64,000 nt of DNA, taken from positions 362,264 through 426,263 of the forward strand of contig NW_005179241.1 in assembly GCF_000350225.1 (NCBI RefSeq), in the 5' to 3' direction. Below are positions 9,007 through 20,439 of the stretch, one piece after another (position 1 is the first letter of the stretch; each line of letters opens with the position of its first letter). The notes below the pieces were generated by a model. That model worked only from the letters and a program-made list of their open reading frames with translations. It was not told where the DNA came from and did not search any database. This DNA comes from Chondrus crispus (Eukaryota; Rhodophyta; Florideophyceae; Gigartinales; Gigartinaceae). Both the position numbers and the translations under genes were made by a program.

Positions 9007-10859
9007 CTTCTCCGTGCACTCCATGAGCCATGAGAAGGCGACGGTACACGGCAGCAGCCGAGGTATTTTCTTGGGGAATTGTGGACGATGGAGGGACCGA
9101 AGTAGGGGCGAGGAGGACCCTCGCGTGAAGGGGAAGCCGGACGTCGGGTCGGATCCCCGGCCGACGGTGGTGCTCCCCGGATTGAAATGGTTCCCGTCGA
9201 GCAACTCGCAGGAGGCAGCTCGACGGGCGGAGGAGCCTAAGGACGGGTCAAGCCCACGGGTGCCGTACATGACGGCAATAGCAAGGTTGGGGTGGGTGTG
9301 ACGAGCGGTCCCTCGCGTGAATGGGAAGCAGGAAGTGAGGTTGGATTCACGTCGGAGGAAGACACGACTCGAAGCGACAAGGTTTCCGCCGAGCTCGTGG
9401 GAGGAAGTACGACGCACACAGGGGCCTCAGACGCGGAGGGACGGACCGGTGCACGAAGAGGGGAACTTGGAGCAGAAGGTCGAGAGCACATCTCAGGCTC
9501 TCGAGGATCCGCGCTCACAACAGTGACTGTGTTGGGGATTGGTGGTTGATTTCCGAAACAGCGGCTCATCTGGGCCTCCCAGGCAGAACAGAGGGAGGAG
9601 GACCAGGGGTGGATCCACACGAAGTCGCCGGCAGCTGGATGATTTCTACCAGGGGAAAAAGACGGTCGCTGGCGTGAAAAGGACCGAGACGAATTTTGTG
9701 GAGGAACGCAATCCCACGCTACGGTCTCCATCATATCGAGGAGGGCGTGCACTTCACGGTCCATGTCGGACCCGCCAAGGGGGACAGAAAAATCGAGGAG
9801 ACGCATCTGTTCGCGAAGTTTCGAAGGGAGGTGCCACAAGCGCCAACAGTCGAAAACTTCCCACAGGAGGGTAGCGGCGACTTTCTCGCACCACTCCGTG
9901 AGAAACACAGTCCACAGCCCGTGCTGCAGATCTGGTAAATGACTGCCGTAATATGTCAGGATGGGTCCTAACTCAGCCCAGAAACCCTGACATACCTCGT
10001 ATTGACTCCACCTGAAAGGGGTTCGTTGGTATCGATTGGTGTAGTGTTGTCTGGAAATTTCACGGGCCTCAAAATGATTGATCATTTGGTACGCCACGAA
10101 GTACCCAGTGTCGGATCGGACCCAACGTTCAAAGCGTACAGTATTTTGGAAAAAGAAAATACCTCCGCGCTTCGTATGGCGAAAGTTTGTGGGAAGAATT
10201 GCTTGGGTCCAAAACATGGCGTCGGTCGTAACGGTGCGTTGGTTGCGCCACAGTCGGTCCGCCTCGCACACGGGGTCACCGAAGGTGCAGTCGATGAGGT
10301 TTTCGAGGTAGAGTCGTTCCCCCTCCGTACAACATTGCCAAGTGTCGCAGTGGTAACATGAAGGTATGAGGGCGTCGGCCATTGAAATCTCGATCCGAGT
10401 GAGCACAGCGTCCGTGAAGCGCAGGGATAAGGAAGAGCGACCGCGCAGGGAGGAGTGACGTAGGATGGAGGTGGGTATAGCGATACGGGCACGCCAATCA
10501 AAGGTGTGAATGGCCTGCAAAGGGAGAGTATCGGGCAACATGCCCGCGTCATCGGCAAAATGTTTTTCGATGCCGGCAAGGTCGCGGATGCCCACAGAGG
10601 AGAACCATTGAGCAGAAGCAAACAGGGCTGCGTTATCGCGCATGGTTTTGTTCTGCAGCTCTTCGAGCGAAGGATGACGGCGGGCTACCCAAGAGGAATG
10701 GTAGCCCGGATGGAAGGCCGGCTCAGTAGGGTTGGTAACAGGGGGTAGACGGGGTATGCAAGGAAGACCCCGGGGCACTTTGGACTTGCAAGGAAAGCCC
10801 ACACCCGGACGTTTACGGGTTGCACTATCGTCCGAGTGTTCCGACGGAGAAGGAAGCAT
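9007..10859 (-). pseudogene. G0 antisense accessory gene (copy A), unknown family
   Basis: This gene runs opposite to G0 gag-pol and starts 126 bp inside the 3' LTR. I take the ATG at 10859 (M-L-P-S-P-S-E-H). The first 450 residues or so form a conserved globular region: G-V-G-F near the start, F-H-P-G-Y-H-S-S-W, P-S-L-E-E-L-Q, C-D-T-W-Q-C, then P-I-L-T-Y-Y-G, W-x-x-F-L-T-E-W, K-V-A-A-T-L-L-W and W-D-C-V-P-P-Q-N. A Pro/Ser/Thr-rich linker follows, then a short conserved C-terminal segment (A-H-G-V-H-G-E), whose last part lies beyond C1 at 2313-2403. No catalytic motif or membrane segment is evident. Homologous genes are at 34179-35912 and 23312-24934. The gene is broken by the C1 insertion and about one other event. 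The function is unknown. Confidence 0.75.
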
Positions 10860-10971
10860 GGTATTTTCGTCTTACCCTTGCCAGAACGCCGCGCAGAGTG
10901 ATTGACGGTTGGGAAACACAGTAAGGGACGGCAGGAGATTATACGATGGCTTGGCGCTGTACAAGGGCGCT

Positions 10972-10984
10972 CAGAAGGGGGATA
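10972..10984 (+). promoter_or_regulatory. G0 polypurine tract
   Basis: TCAGAAGGGGGATA-like purine run immediately before the 3' LTR. The same run lies at the equivalent site of G2 (34073-34085, minus strand). Confidence 0.75.
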
Positions 10985-12080
10985 TGTAGTGCAATAATGG
11001 GCTCTACATGGGGTTGGAACGAATGGAAATTAATTGGATATGACAAGTAGTCCGGGTTAGGGGACACACGTGTGAATAATTGCACAAGTTTTAATTTTTA
11101 ATTATTTTATTTTATTTATTTAATTTGTTGGCATTAATTTGGCTGACATTAGATTAGATCCAGGCTCTAGCGCCGCAAGCTACGGTAGTGGCTCCAGCTG
11201 GGCGATATATACCTTAGTCCGCTGACCACCAAGTCAGTTAAGGTAACCCGAGTTGCTGGAGTTGAATGTCGCCTTGGTCGAAGTCCGTCTCTACCAAGAC
11301 GCTCCCTTTTACCTAAGCCTACGGCATCCTTCAGCGCTCGGGGGTCCCATTCCTTTTTCCGTTATTTCCCAATCAAACCCGAGTTGCCAGAGTTTGATAT
11401 CGCCTTGGTCGAAGTCCGTCTTTTACAAGACATTCCCTTCTACTCTAGCCTACGGTATCCTTTGTGTTCGGGGGTCCCCTTTTCCTTATCAATTTTCCTT
11501 TACTTCCCTATTCTAATTTCCCTTAATCTTGAGTTGTCCCACCTTGTAGGATTGCAATCCGCAGCGTGACGTCATTAGCCATCGGGCTTCTGTGTTGGTG
11601 CACCAGTGGTGCTTTTCGCAGCGTTGGTTCCATCGGAATCTGGTTGCGACTGATCCGTTGTTGGTACTTTGCCATCGGGCAGTACGACGGTGTAGCGCTG
11701 CTACGTTTCCTTCTTTCCAGACGGGCTACGTTGCGACGTCCCCGTCGAAGACCTTATCAAGGGTATAAGGTGTACAAGGCGCTCTTCGAGCATTGGATTT
11801 ACGACCCATCGGACCAGGTTTACCTAGACACCCCTCCGAACTCGTCGAGCAGTTGCCTTTACAAGTATCTACCACCATTTACCAATCCCGGGCTGGGCCC
11901 TTCTCTTTGCCCACCCCTATCAGGGATCTGAGCTACTGCGGGCCGCAAACCCGCTTAAAGAGGACAGAGAGCTTCGAACACTCCCTAGCGCTGTGCGGTT
12001 GGCAGTTGTTGTTTTTGTTGTTGTTGTTTGTGTTGGACCGTCGGACCTTGGTCTCTGCCTGACAGGCGCATTGAACTACA
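10985..12080 (+). repeat. G0 3' LTR (Gypsy family A)
   Basis: The LTR is 1096 bp, from TGTAGTGCAAT to a slightly altered CATTGAACTACA. It is homologous, in reverse orientation, to 15871-16887, 33031-34072 and 53480-54524. A 131-bp tandem duplication (11246-11376 and 11377-about 11507), beginning ACCCGAGTTGC, is present only in this copy. A TATA-like GATATATACC lies at 11204-11213 and ACACGTGT at 11066-11073. Confidence 0.88.
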
Positions 12081-12520
12081 ATGGGCCTGGTCTCCGGGAC
12101 CAGCTCGATCCGGTGGACCGTGGTATTAATTTCACCAAGGGTTCCATCCCATATCTTTGAATATTTCTTCAACATCCGTCGAAACCGCTTGCGCAGCCGT
12201 TCCGGCACGTGGCTCAGGTCGAGGTCTTCCACTTCCAGCGGTGGGGGCTCAATCCGCTGCTCCGGTCTCGACGATGCCGTCGCAGAGAGCCTACTCGACC
12301 GTTCTTCTGGCTGGTCCTCGCGCGCTTGATCCGCCGGTTCGCATTATGTCTCGCCCTTAGGCGTCTTGGTGGAATTAGGAAAATTTTCCTTCTTCCTTTC
12401 TTCAATCCCGAGAACTTCACCAATGGTGGTTTTGCTCTCAAACACGGCCCTCGGGTGCCGTAATAATTCTGCCACTACTTGGCCTTTTTGTACCCTGACA
12501 GGGTACGTCCTAAAATTCTA
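12081..12520 (-). pseudogene. G1 pol: region just upstream of RT
   Basis: This part matches G2 at about 43130-43560. It has the motif D-L-S-H-V-P-E-R-L-R followed by L-K-K-Y-S and the I-E-L-V-P-E-T-R-P segment that lies before the Gypsy RT fingers domain. It stops at the G0 insertion. Confidence 0.75.
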
Positions 12521-12819
12521 AACGAGTAAACGAAATGGCTTGTCAGGCTCAACCTGAACGACACCATTCGTGCAGGTCAACCCGTGCCTTTCGTACAACG
12601 ACGAGTACGGCTGAACCACAACCAAGCCCGACCTCTTCGAGGTGCATTCCACGACGTGTTGCGTCCCTGGCTCGATAGTCGTGGCTCTTGCGACTTTTAC
12701 CTTAGGGGAAATTCGCTCCCCCTTTCCATCGTTCTCGTCCTCTCCCAGGACGAGATTCTTCTTCCCTTTTCTCGTCGAGAACCGCCTAACTATCGGAACT
12801 TTCGAGAAATCCGCCAACT

Positions 12820-13200
12820 CAACCCTTTTCTTTCTTGGATAATTGCTTCCACAAACCGGTCACAGTAGTCCGCGCCTAGAATTAGCGGGACGGCTAGTTT
12901 TTCGCACACAATAAACTCGGCTGCGGCCACAAATCGTCCGAGCCTCACAGGCATTTTAATTGTGCCGAGAGTCCGGAGTGGCCTATTGTTCGTGTCGCCA
13001 ATGTCTTGGGTCAGTCCGTGGCACACCAACATTTCCATTCCTGCCGGACGTTCCGACCTTCGAACCAAATTCGGTCCGGCACCTGCGTCCAACACGGACA
13101 ACACTCGACTCATCAATCCGACCGTTGGTCCAATATCGGCGTAAACTTTGTAGTTTTTTTGGCGCGAGGACGAAGATCTTTTCAGGACATTCTTGTCGCT
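12820..13200 (-). pseudogene. G1 pol: aspartic protease region
   Basis: Retropepsin-like domain with G-A-G-P-N-L-V-R around the active-site loop and V-P-L-I-L-G-A-D-Y-C-D-R-F further on, as in G2 (43880-44230) and G3 (18830-19160). It lies after the gag zinc knuckle and before the RT region, the normal Gypsy order. Confidence 0.75.
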
Positions 13201-13559
13201 TAACCCTGTACAAGGGCCTACGAATTTGATCCATCGGACGATCCTTGTCTCGACTTAGAATTTTCTTGACAACAGTCCGCTCCTTCGGCTTACCCCCTAT
13301 TTCAACTACCTCCTCGTCGAGGCCTTCCCTTCTTGCTGGAGACGGGGAACGGGACTGAGTCCCGTACGCAGTACGTTGAACCTGCGCCTCTCGTGACTCC
13401 TTCGAGATTCCCCTCTCTAGTTTCCCTGCGGCGGCGGGTTCCTTCTCACGCCCAACGACGCGGTTCCCGCGGTGGGCGCTCTAAAGGGTTGGTTCTACCT
13501 CGGCGTGGAAGCACTCGGCGTGCTCGCTGTCTGCGAATCGAACCAATTCTTGACCTTCA

Positions 13560-15700
13560 GATAACTCGTGGATGGTATCCCTTACCTCTCCATCGGAAAC
13601 AACGCCTCATAATTTTCCATACTCGGTGCATTGCCCGGAGGGAAAGAATGCACGTTAGCGCGGCGTGCCCCTTTTCGTAACAATGATAGCACACCAGTCC
13701 GTGCGTCTTGACGGGATATTGCGGCCTAGGCCCTCCACGGGCCGGCGGCCTTCCTTGACGTTGCGGCCTTCCCATCCAGCCTGGCCTTCGAAACGTTGTA
13801 CCCTTGTCTTCCATAGGAATGCGCGGCGCCGGCGTGTGGCCGCGCCCCCGGAACATCATCACGGGATCCGTGGGCTCTGAAAACGACTCCATCGTGTATG
13901 TGGGCGTCGGTAAAGTTGACGACCCGCTTGCCCCGTAATCGTCGTGTCCGTAGCCTTCCGAGGACTTAATAGAATCGCCTTCGGCGACGAACGCTCCCTC
14001 ATAATAATTTTCATTGCTTCTCTGCGCACTGCGCTCCTCCGAAGCGGAGATTGACTCGGCCAAGTGGACGGCGGCCTGACCATTACGACCGGGATAAGAA
14101 GAAGCCCTCGCCTTGTTCCCCGCCCTGAAGGTCGACGGCGTCTGAATCGTGACCTTCTTGGTCTTCTTGTCCTTGGCGCGGCTCGCCGAGCCATGCGCCT
14201 TTGCGTAATTTACCAATCTCAAAAATGAGACATCTCGGTTATCTTGTCGATACTGCGAGACCATGGGCTTGATACTGGCGTCTAGCCCCTCGATAAACAT
14301 GGTCATCTCCTCCTCCATGGAATAAACATTCCCACAGCGATTACTCGCATCTGTTAGGCGTATGTAAAATTCCACCTCGTCTTCAGACGGTCTCTGCTGA
14401 ACTTCTCGCAACGCGAGCACGCCTTGACGGATCGCCTCGTCGGTGTCGAAACTTCTCAATAGCCACTGTACGGCCTCTGTCCAGGCGGATACCTTCCTAT
14501 GGTTGGATCCCGCCGTCGGAGACACGGAAGTGTACCGTCTTAGGGCGATGCCACTAAGAAATTCGGGCAACAAGCGAATTGCTTGTCTCTCATTCATCTC
14601 CTGAGTATCAAACTCTTGAACCAACTTCGCCAAAAAATCCAACACAAGGACACCGTCTTCTTCTGTGAACGTGTTGTCCTTCTTCACCTTAGGCGGAATA
14701 TCTCTCCTGATTTTTCGCACGGCAATCCGCCGGGAACGTGACAAGTTTGTCTGCAGGTTCCGCAAGCGGTACGTTTGGTACGAAAGTAATTTCTTGAAGA
14801 GGTAGTTGGTCGGATTCAGCTACTTCAACTCCTCCCATCGCGGCCGGCGCCGCGTTGCGACATCTTCGGGCTCCGCGTCCTTGTCTCTCCGCGAGGCGGA
14901 CAAAGTGACTCCGCCTCGTCTGGAGGAAATTTTCTTGCTTGACGAAATTCCGTTTCCTTCTTCTGAACGATGTTCGGAATCGCCCGAATGGTTGGACGAG
15001 CCGCCGCCACCATCTTCAGAGGGACCACGCGACTCCGACATTGAGTCGCGGTCCTCCAGATTGTCATTACAGTGACCCTTGCTTGTGCGTCGCTTGTCCT
15101 TCTTGGAGGACTTCGACTTGGAGCTCCGCTGTCGAGCGGGCTTGTCCTTCTTCGACCGACGGTCGCCCTCTCTACCGGAAGGGAGCGGCTCGTCATCCGA
15201 TCCTTGCCGAGCTTGATCCGCAGCCTGCTCAAGGTCTATGAGACGTTGCGCGGCGCGATCGAATCGGGCATCGATGCTTGTTCTAAATTTTCCTAAGGAC
15301 TCCAAGTCTTGATTCGCGTCGCGCCTCACGTCCTTAACTGAGAGTTTCAACGAAGCTAGGACCTCCGGCTCCGCGTCTTCGGTTACCTTCCCTAGTTCCT
15401 TCTCGACGAGATCCACACGAGCTGTTAGCTCTCCCAACATGATGTGGAACTCGGCTGTTTGCAATTCCAGTTGCTTTCGCACTAGGGCCGGTTCATCCTC
15501 GAGAATTTTCTTATTCTCTCGGCGAATTTTTCTGCCCATCCTTTCGAACTTCTCGTCGAGGTCAGTCTTGTCGGCGGCAGTCCCCGTAGGAGATTCTTGA
15601 TCTCCGGGATCCGTGGCCGTATTGGACTGGCTCCGGGTGCGAGGACCCCTCGGGATCCTCAACGCCCGTGCCGATCCGCTTCTATTCGCCGCGGGACCGA
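13560..15700 (-). pseudogene. G1 gag
   Basis: Gypsy gag in two recognisable parts. The N-terminal part (about 15700-14820) has a basic, Arg/Ser-rich start, then a long charged coiled coil (L-V-R-K-Q-L-E-L and V-D-L-V-E-K-E-L), then a Lys/Ser-rich linker. The capsid part (about 14765-14200) has L-R-E-V-Q-Q-R-P-S-E-D-E and a Y-I-R-L-T-D-A-S-N-R-C-G motif. The nucleocapsid zinc knuckle, CX2CX4HX4C (C-Y-H-C-Y-E-K-G-H-A-A-L-T-C), is at 13650-13691. The Arg/Gly-rich stretch before the knuckle probably binds RNA. It is broken. Confidence 0.82.
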
Positions 15701-15845
15701 CGTCCCCAGGTGCGCTTGTTGACCTCGTTCGGCGTAGCGAACGAACCTACAAAAAGATACGAACAAAAAAGTAAGAAAGAGACTCCGTACCCAGACCAAC
15801 TTCCTTGTCGTAGCCAAAATCTTGATCAGGTCTCCTGTACACAAA

Positions 15846-15866
15846 TAATTCTAGGTCGGGAGACCA
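15846..15866 (-). promoter_or_regulatory. G1 primer-binding site
   Basis: Four bases inside the 5' LTR, the minus strand reads TGGTCTCCCGACCTAGAATT. This starts TGG, the complement of tRNA CCA, and extends about 20 nt. The same site is in G2 (53455-53475). The complementary strand looks like a tRNA acceptor and T-arm, but I cannot name the tRNA. Confidence 0.65.
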
Positions 15867-15870
15867 CTTT

Positions 15871-16887
15871 TGTAGTGCAATGTGCCTGGCAGGCTGCGAA
15901 CACAGTCCGACGGTCAAACGAAAAGAAGAAAAACAGCAACAGAAACAACCACTGCCGATGGCACGCACTACGGAGCGTTCGAGGCTCCCTTTCCCCTTGT
16001 GTGGGCTTGCGGCCCACTGTAGCTCAACTCCGACGGGGGGTAAGGAAAGATGCCCGGCTCGGGAGGATAATAGTGGTAGAGACTTGTGAAGACTTGAGTG
16101 CTCGGCGAGTGCCGGTTGGGCTTGTGTACGGGAATGTAACCGCGGTTCGCTGGGTTGTAAGGCCAATGCTCGACGAGTGTCTTCAGCACCTTGGGTATAA
16201 TTCAAGGTCCTCGACGGGGGCTTGTTCAGCACTACCGGACGGGATCGTAACCGTGTAGCAACGCTATTACGGACGTGTTGCCCGATGGCTAAAAACACCC
16301 TCACCAGCGCAATCGCGATCGCGATAGGTGGTACCAACTCTGTCTTATACAGTAAGACCTTCGACGGAGGCGTCGTTGCAACAGTCGTCCTACGGAACTT
16401 GAAACAGTAGCAGCGCTACAAAACGTGTTGCCTGATGGCTAAAACACCTACACCGGATCGGTCGCAACCGACTCCAATGGAACCAACACAATTAAGGGAA
16501 AAATAGATGTAGAGATAGAAAAGGTAAAAGGATAAGGAAAAGTAATGGGACCCGGACCAATAGAGGATGTCGTTAGCAGTGTAGAAGGGAAGCGCGTCAC
16601 GTGAACGAAAGCGGTCTTCGACGAAGGCGAGATCTAACTCGGCAACTCGGGTTACCTTTACTGACTTGGTGGTCAGAGGGCTAAGGTATATATCGCCCCG
16701 CCGGGGCCACTACAGTAGCTCTCGGCGCTAGATCCTATATCTAATCTAATGTTAAATAAGTAATATGCAACTAATTAATAATTAAAATAATTAAAATAAT
16801 AAAGTGAAATAATTTTCACCACTTTGTCATCGCCCTCAATTCCTTTTCTTTTCACTCCCTCACGGTGCAGCCGATTATTGCACTACA
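15871..16887 (-). repeat. G1 5' LTR (Gypsy family A)
   Basis: A 1017-bp LTR bounded by the 11-bp inverted ends TGTAGTGCAAT and ATTGCACTACA. It is homologous to the G2 LTRs, with a TATA-like GGTATATATC (plus-strand reading) at 16685-16694. The right end meets G3 gag directly; ATTTC (16888-16892) would be one copy of the target duplication, the other being off-window. Confidence 0.88.
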
Positions 16888-17200
16888 ATTTCGTACTGGC
16901 CGGAAGCGGTACAGTACCTGCTACGCATTTATGCGACAAACGACGCCATCAGCGGTGCAGTACTCGATCTTCCAGATGTGCGCCAAAAGACGGAAGAATC
17001 GGAAACACGCTACAGCGCTCGTCTGCTAGACGCCGAGTTTCGTTGTGGTAACGTGCTTGACGCCGATGAACGAATTACAATGTTCATCGACGGGCTCAAT
17101 CCGGGAATCCGATCTTTCTCACGCTATCGCGAGACAGAACGTCGAATGGGACGAAGTCGTCGTGACGGAATCACGTTCCTGGATATCGTCCAGTACGCTC
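16888..17200 (+). pseudogene. G3 gag fragment, capsid part
   Basis: A gag capsid segment begins right at the G1 junction (W-P-E-A-V-Q-Y-L-L-R) and continues to F-R-C-G-N-V and M-F-I-D-G-L. It is homologous to G1 and G2 gag (V-Q-W-L-L-R-S-F and N-R-C-G-N-V-Y). It runs into the solo LTR at 17201. Confidence 0.8.
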
Positions 17201-17866
17201 TGTAGCATAAACACCCCCCTGACGTAGAGGGGTGTATGCTTTAGCTCGATCAAGACCCTGGGAGGAGGGCGACAAGACGGGGAGAACACACAACTAACGA
17301 GACAGGGAAGCGGGCCCTGGTAGCGTGATAAAGCGGGACGGTCGGGGACGAGCGTACGCGCGGGCCGATCTGCGCCTCGACGCCCCGGAGCAGCGCTGGT
17401 TAACGTACCAGCGCTGACGGGCGGAGGCGGATCTAGGCTTGCTCGCGTACGCGTGTGTCCCTTACCCGCTTTGTCCCGTTTAACGCGCGCGGAGGCGGAT
17501 CGCGCGTGTTAGTTAACCTGGAAGACGGACCTAGGGCGTAGGTCGTGGACAAGTCTGTGCTTGTCCACCTACGCCGCCGTCGGTCTCGCTCGTATTTAAT
17601 GTATACAACGCCTCTATCATAATACTGCAGTTCCAGTGCGCTGTAGTAACCTACTGTAGCGCAGGTCGTCCCGCGCTGTAATTCTGTCAGCTGTCGGGGC
17701 TGACAGGACACGTGTGAGACCCGTGCTGTGCGTGCGGTGGTACGCCCCTCATACACGTGTACGCGTGTGGTTGCGTGTCCCCCGTACACGTGGGGGTACA
17801 CGTGTGCGCGTGTGTGGTTCGTATTGATCTGATCTAAATTTAATCGCGAACCGCCGTTATGCCACA
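17201..17866 (-). repeat. Solo LTR, Gypsy family B (copy E2)
   Basis: A 666-bp LTR in minus orientation, from TGTAGCATAAACACC to ATGCCACA on the plus strand. It is flanked by a perfect 5-bp duplication, CGCTC (17196-17200 and 17867-17871), and so is an insertion later reduced to a solo LTR. It is closely similar to the copy at 763-1427. The hairpin CTGTCAGC / GCTGACAG is kept at 17684-17706. Confidence 0.92.
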
Positions 17867-18570
17867 CGCTCAGAATGAAGGTGATGCCCTTCGGGCCCGC
17901 TTTGGTGGCGAAAGAAACGCTGAACATGGCGGAAAGAGGCAGGTCGGCATTTTGAAGCCGCCGACTCGACCGGCGCAATCGCGCGCCGGACAACATCGAA
18001 TGATGATGACAGAGTCTTCTGCTGACTCTCGGCCGAGGATGGCAGAAAACTACGCTGTGGGGGGCGAGTCGATGCACCTTATGCAAGGAGACTGGTCATC
18101 CGTACGGACGGCGGAGCTACCGTCGACCGCCGAGACGCAAACGGACAACCCGGAGTCGATGATGCTCACAAGGCGCCCGCACGCTCCCGTTCCCCCCCGG
18201 CTATCCAAGGACAGGAGCATTCACGCCATGTTCGCGCCGACCGTCCTGGCTGGAAAGTCAACATGCGAGGAATTCTAAACCCGGAAAGGCCACGTGGTCA
18301 CTTAATTTTCCAAAAGTGCTACGGACCGAACCACATCGCACCACACTGCGTAGTTCAACTCTCGATTGCCGATTCATCTCGTATCATACGAAATTACGAC
18401 AACCTCTCTGCAGAAGAAAAGCAACGCGTACCCGCGGACAGCTATTGGAAGTTACGGGCCCTGGACGAGATTTTCAACACCCGGGCTGGCGACCTCCAGA
18501 ACGCGGAAGCCGCGAAAACTGACGCCAAACAAGGCGGTACAGTGTCCAAGGACAACCAGGGAAACTAACT
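17867..18570 (+). pseudogene. G3 gag, C-terminal part
   Basis: This continues the G3 gag after the solo LTR. A Pro/Arg-rich linker leads to a degenerate zinc-knuckle region near 18315-18355 (Q-K-C-Y-G-P-N-H-I-A-P-H-C) and an N-Y-D-N-L-S segment that matches the post-knuckle N-Y-E-S-L-S of G2. It is broken. Confidence 0.65.
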
Positions 18571-18749
18571 TCGGGAGTCCGCGTCGAAGCGGAGGCGAGA
18601 GGGCCTCCCCTGGCTATCTGGATCCTGACGCCGGGCGGCGAAGGTCGCCCCTCCCCAGTGAAGACCCTGTCCAGGAAGAATCTGTTGAACCCCAAACATG
18701 GGAGCAAGCTCAGCGAGCTACGCCGACCATCATGGTCGCCATGTGGCGA

Positions 18750-19260
18750 AAATACGTGCCCCCACGTTTACAAGGCACAATTATGGTGATGGCGAAACGC
18801 AATTACAAGTGCTACGCCTACTACTGGCTAGTCCCGGAACTTTTGGCAAGGAAGCTCACAGTGCTAGACACTGGAGCTGGGCCAAACTTTATTCGAAAAG
18901 ATGAACTACCTCCGCAGTATATGGAGAAAATGAAACCAGGATCAACCCTGAACATTCGGGATGCAAACCGTAACCCAATTTTAATAGCTGGGACAATTGA
19001 TCTAGTTGTCCGAATTGGTTCGCGAATTACTCGCGTCGGATTTCTCGTATGCGAGCGCCTGGCGTCTGCAGTAGTCCTTGGATGTGACTTTATGGACCGC
19101 TTCTTGGAAGCTGTCTACCCACGTCGCAAGACGATCGAGCTCGATGACGGGTCCTCGGTCCCTATCACGAGAGGGCCCCTCAGGCGACCGCTGAGTGCAC
19201 CGCCATTGCCAACGTCTCAAGAATTCGGCAAGGCTGGCGGTCGGACATCGCCTTGAGTAA
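18750..19260 (+). pseudogene. G3 pol: aspartic protease
   Basis: Retropepsin domain with the active-site loop T-V-L-D-T-G-A-G-P-N-F-I-R; the Asp codon is at 18867-18869. R-N-P-I-L-I-A-G-T-I follows and then A-V-V-L-G-C-D-F-M-D-R-F, the second conserved loop. It lies between the gag knuckle and RT. Confidence 0.8.
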
Positions 19261-19639
19261 GCGTTACCAAGCCAGTCGTGCTTGAACCTGAAACGCAATC
19301 ATTCATCTCCGTGACGTCAAAGCGGCATGGCCACATGGTCCTCGCAGCCGCATGAGAAACTTGACACAAATAGTCAAATTATCGCCTCCAATGGCGTTGT
19401 GCAAGTCGAGCCAAATTGCGAGTTTCTAGTGCTCGTTGCCGATTTTAGCATCGCTCCTTATCGACTCGTCAAGGGCCAGACAATTAGTACTATGCCGCCA
19501 CATCCCACCCCTGTTATAGCGAGCAAAGTCAGCATGGCTGCAATGCTAGGCCTCACCGATGACGAAGCGAACGAAGTCCAACAAGACTTAGACAAGGAAG
19601 CCAATTGGGTGGTAGAAGACGCCTCTATGGCGAGCAATC

Positions 19640-20430
19640 CGGATGACGTGGATCTCTCACACGGCCCGGCACGCCATCGTGATCAGATCAAGTCTGTGCT
19701 ACTCAAGTACAGCTCCATGTAGAGTGGGGAGCTAGGTGAGATCAAGGCCACGAAGCACCACATCGACAAGATGACTGGAACGCGACCGATCGGGCAAAAC
19801 CCCTACCGAGCAGTACTGCACGTGCGGGAGGCGGAGCTGAAAGAGCTAGACCGTATGCTCCGAGCCAGAGTAATCGAGCCGTCGAAATCAGCATGGGCCT
19901 CGCCGTTTGTACTGGTGCCTAAGAAGGACGGGCTGTTGCGCTTCTGCGTGGACTACCGGCAGCTAAATGCTGTGGCCATACGAGATTCATACCCGTTGTC
20001 TCGAATGGACGAGTATATTGACTCCCTAGGAGAAGCCACCGTCTTTTCGACGCTCGACTGCAATACAGGGTATATAGGGTATTGGCAAGTACCCGTCGCA
20101 GAAGAAGATCGCGAGAAAACCGCGTTTGTGTGTCACGCTGGACTGTACAAGTACCTGCGCATGCTCTTTGGGCTAACGAACGCTCCTGCTACTTTCCAGC
20201 GAACGTTGGATATTATCCTATCCTCCTTCAAATGGAGATCCTGTCTTGTCTACCTTGATGACGTAATCCTTTTCTCGAAGGATATTGAGAGCCATATACG
20301 TCACGTTGACGAAGTGTTAGGCGCTGTGCAGTCGGCGGGAGTGTCCCTCAAGTCGGAAAAGTGCTCTTTCTTCACACAAGAAGTACATTACCTCGGCCAT
20401 GTTATACGGCCAGGGACGGTCTCGATCGAC
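19640..20430 (+). pseudogene. G3 pol: reverse transcriptase
   Basis: Gypsy RT. Motifs in order are V-I-E-P-S-K-S-A-W-A-S-P-F, R-F-C-V-D-Y-R-Q-L-N, S-Y-P-L-S-R-M-D-E, a short F-S-T-L-D-C-N, F-G-L-T-N-A-P-A-T-F-Q-R, the catalytic Y-L-D-D-V (about 20250-20265) and H-Y-L-G-H-V-I. The pre-RT D-L-S-H-G-P segment is upstream near 19655. Confidence 0.88.
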
Positions 20431-20439
20431 GAGATATCG

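Larger units (their letters stand above)
1..12080 (+). mobile_element. G0: Ty3/Gypsy LTR element, 3' portion, inserted into G1
   Basis: This is the 3' part of a plus-strand Gypsy element; its gag-pol lies to the left of the window. The 3' LTR (10985-12080) starts TGTAGTGCAAT and is preceded by a purine tract (AGAAGGGGGATA). Right after the LTR the sequence becomes minus-strand Gypsy G1, so G0 interrupted G1. Inside the LTR comes an antisense gene (10859 downward) and then a long purine-biased region (1-2403). Copia C1 and a solo LTR of another family are nested in it. The order matches G2, where the whole element is present. The orientation is inferred from the LTR, the purine tract and the antisense gene. 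The coding part seen is broken. Confidence 0.8.
12081..16887 (-). mobile_element. G1: Ty3/Gypsy element, 5' portion
   Basis: G1 is a minus-strand family A element with its 5' LTR at 15871-16887, then leader, gag, protease and the start of the RT region. It is cut at 12081 by G0; the rest lies beyond G0 to the left of the window. Its right end abuts gag of plus-strand G3 at 16888, so G1 was itself inserted into G3. The coding part has several breaks. It is a close relative of G2 by protein similarity. Confidence 0.85.
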
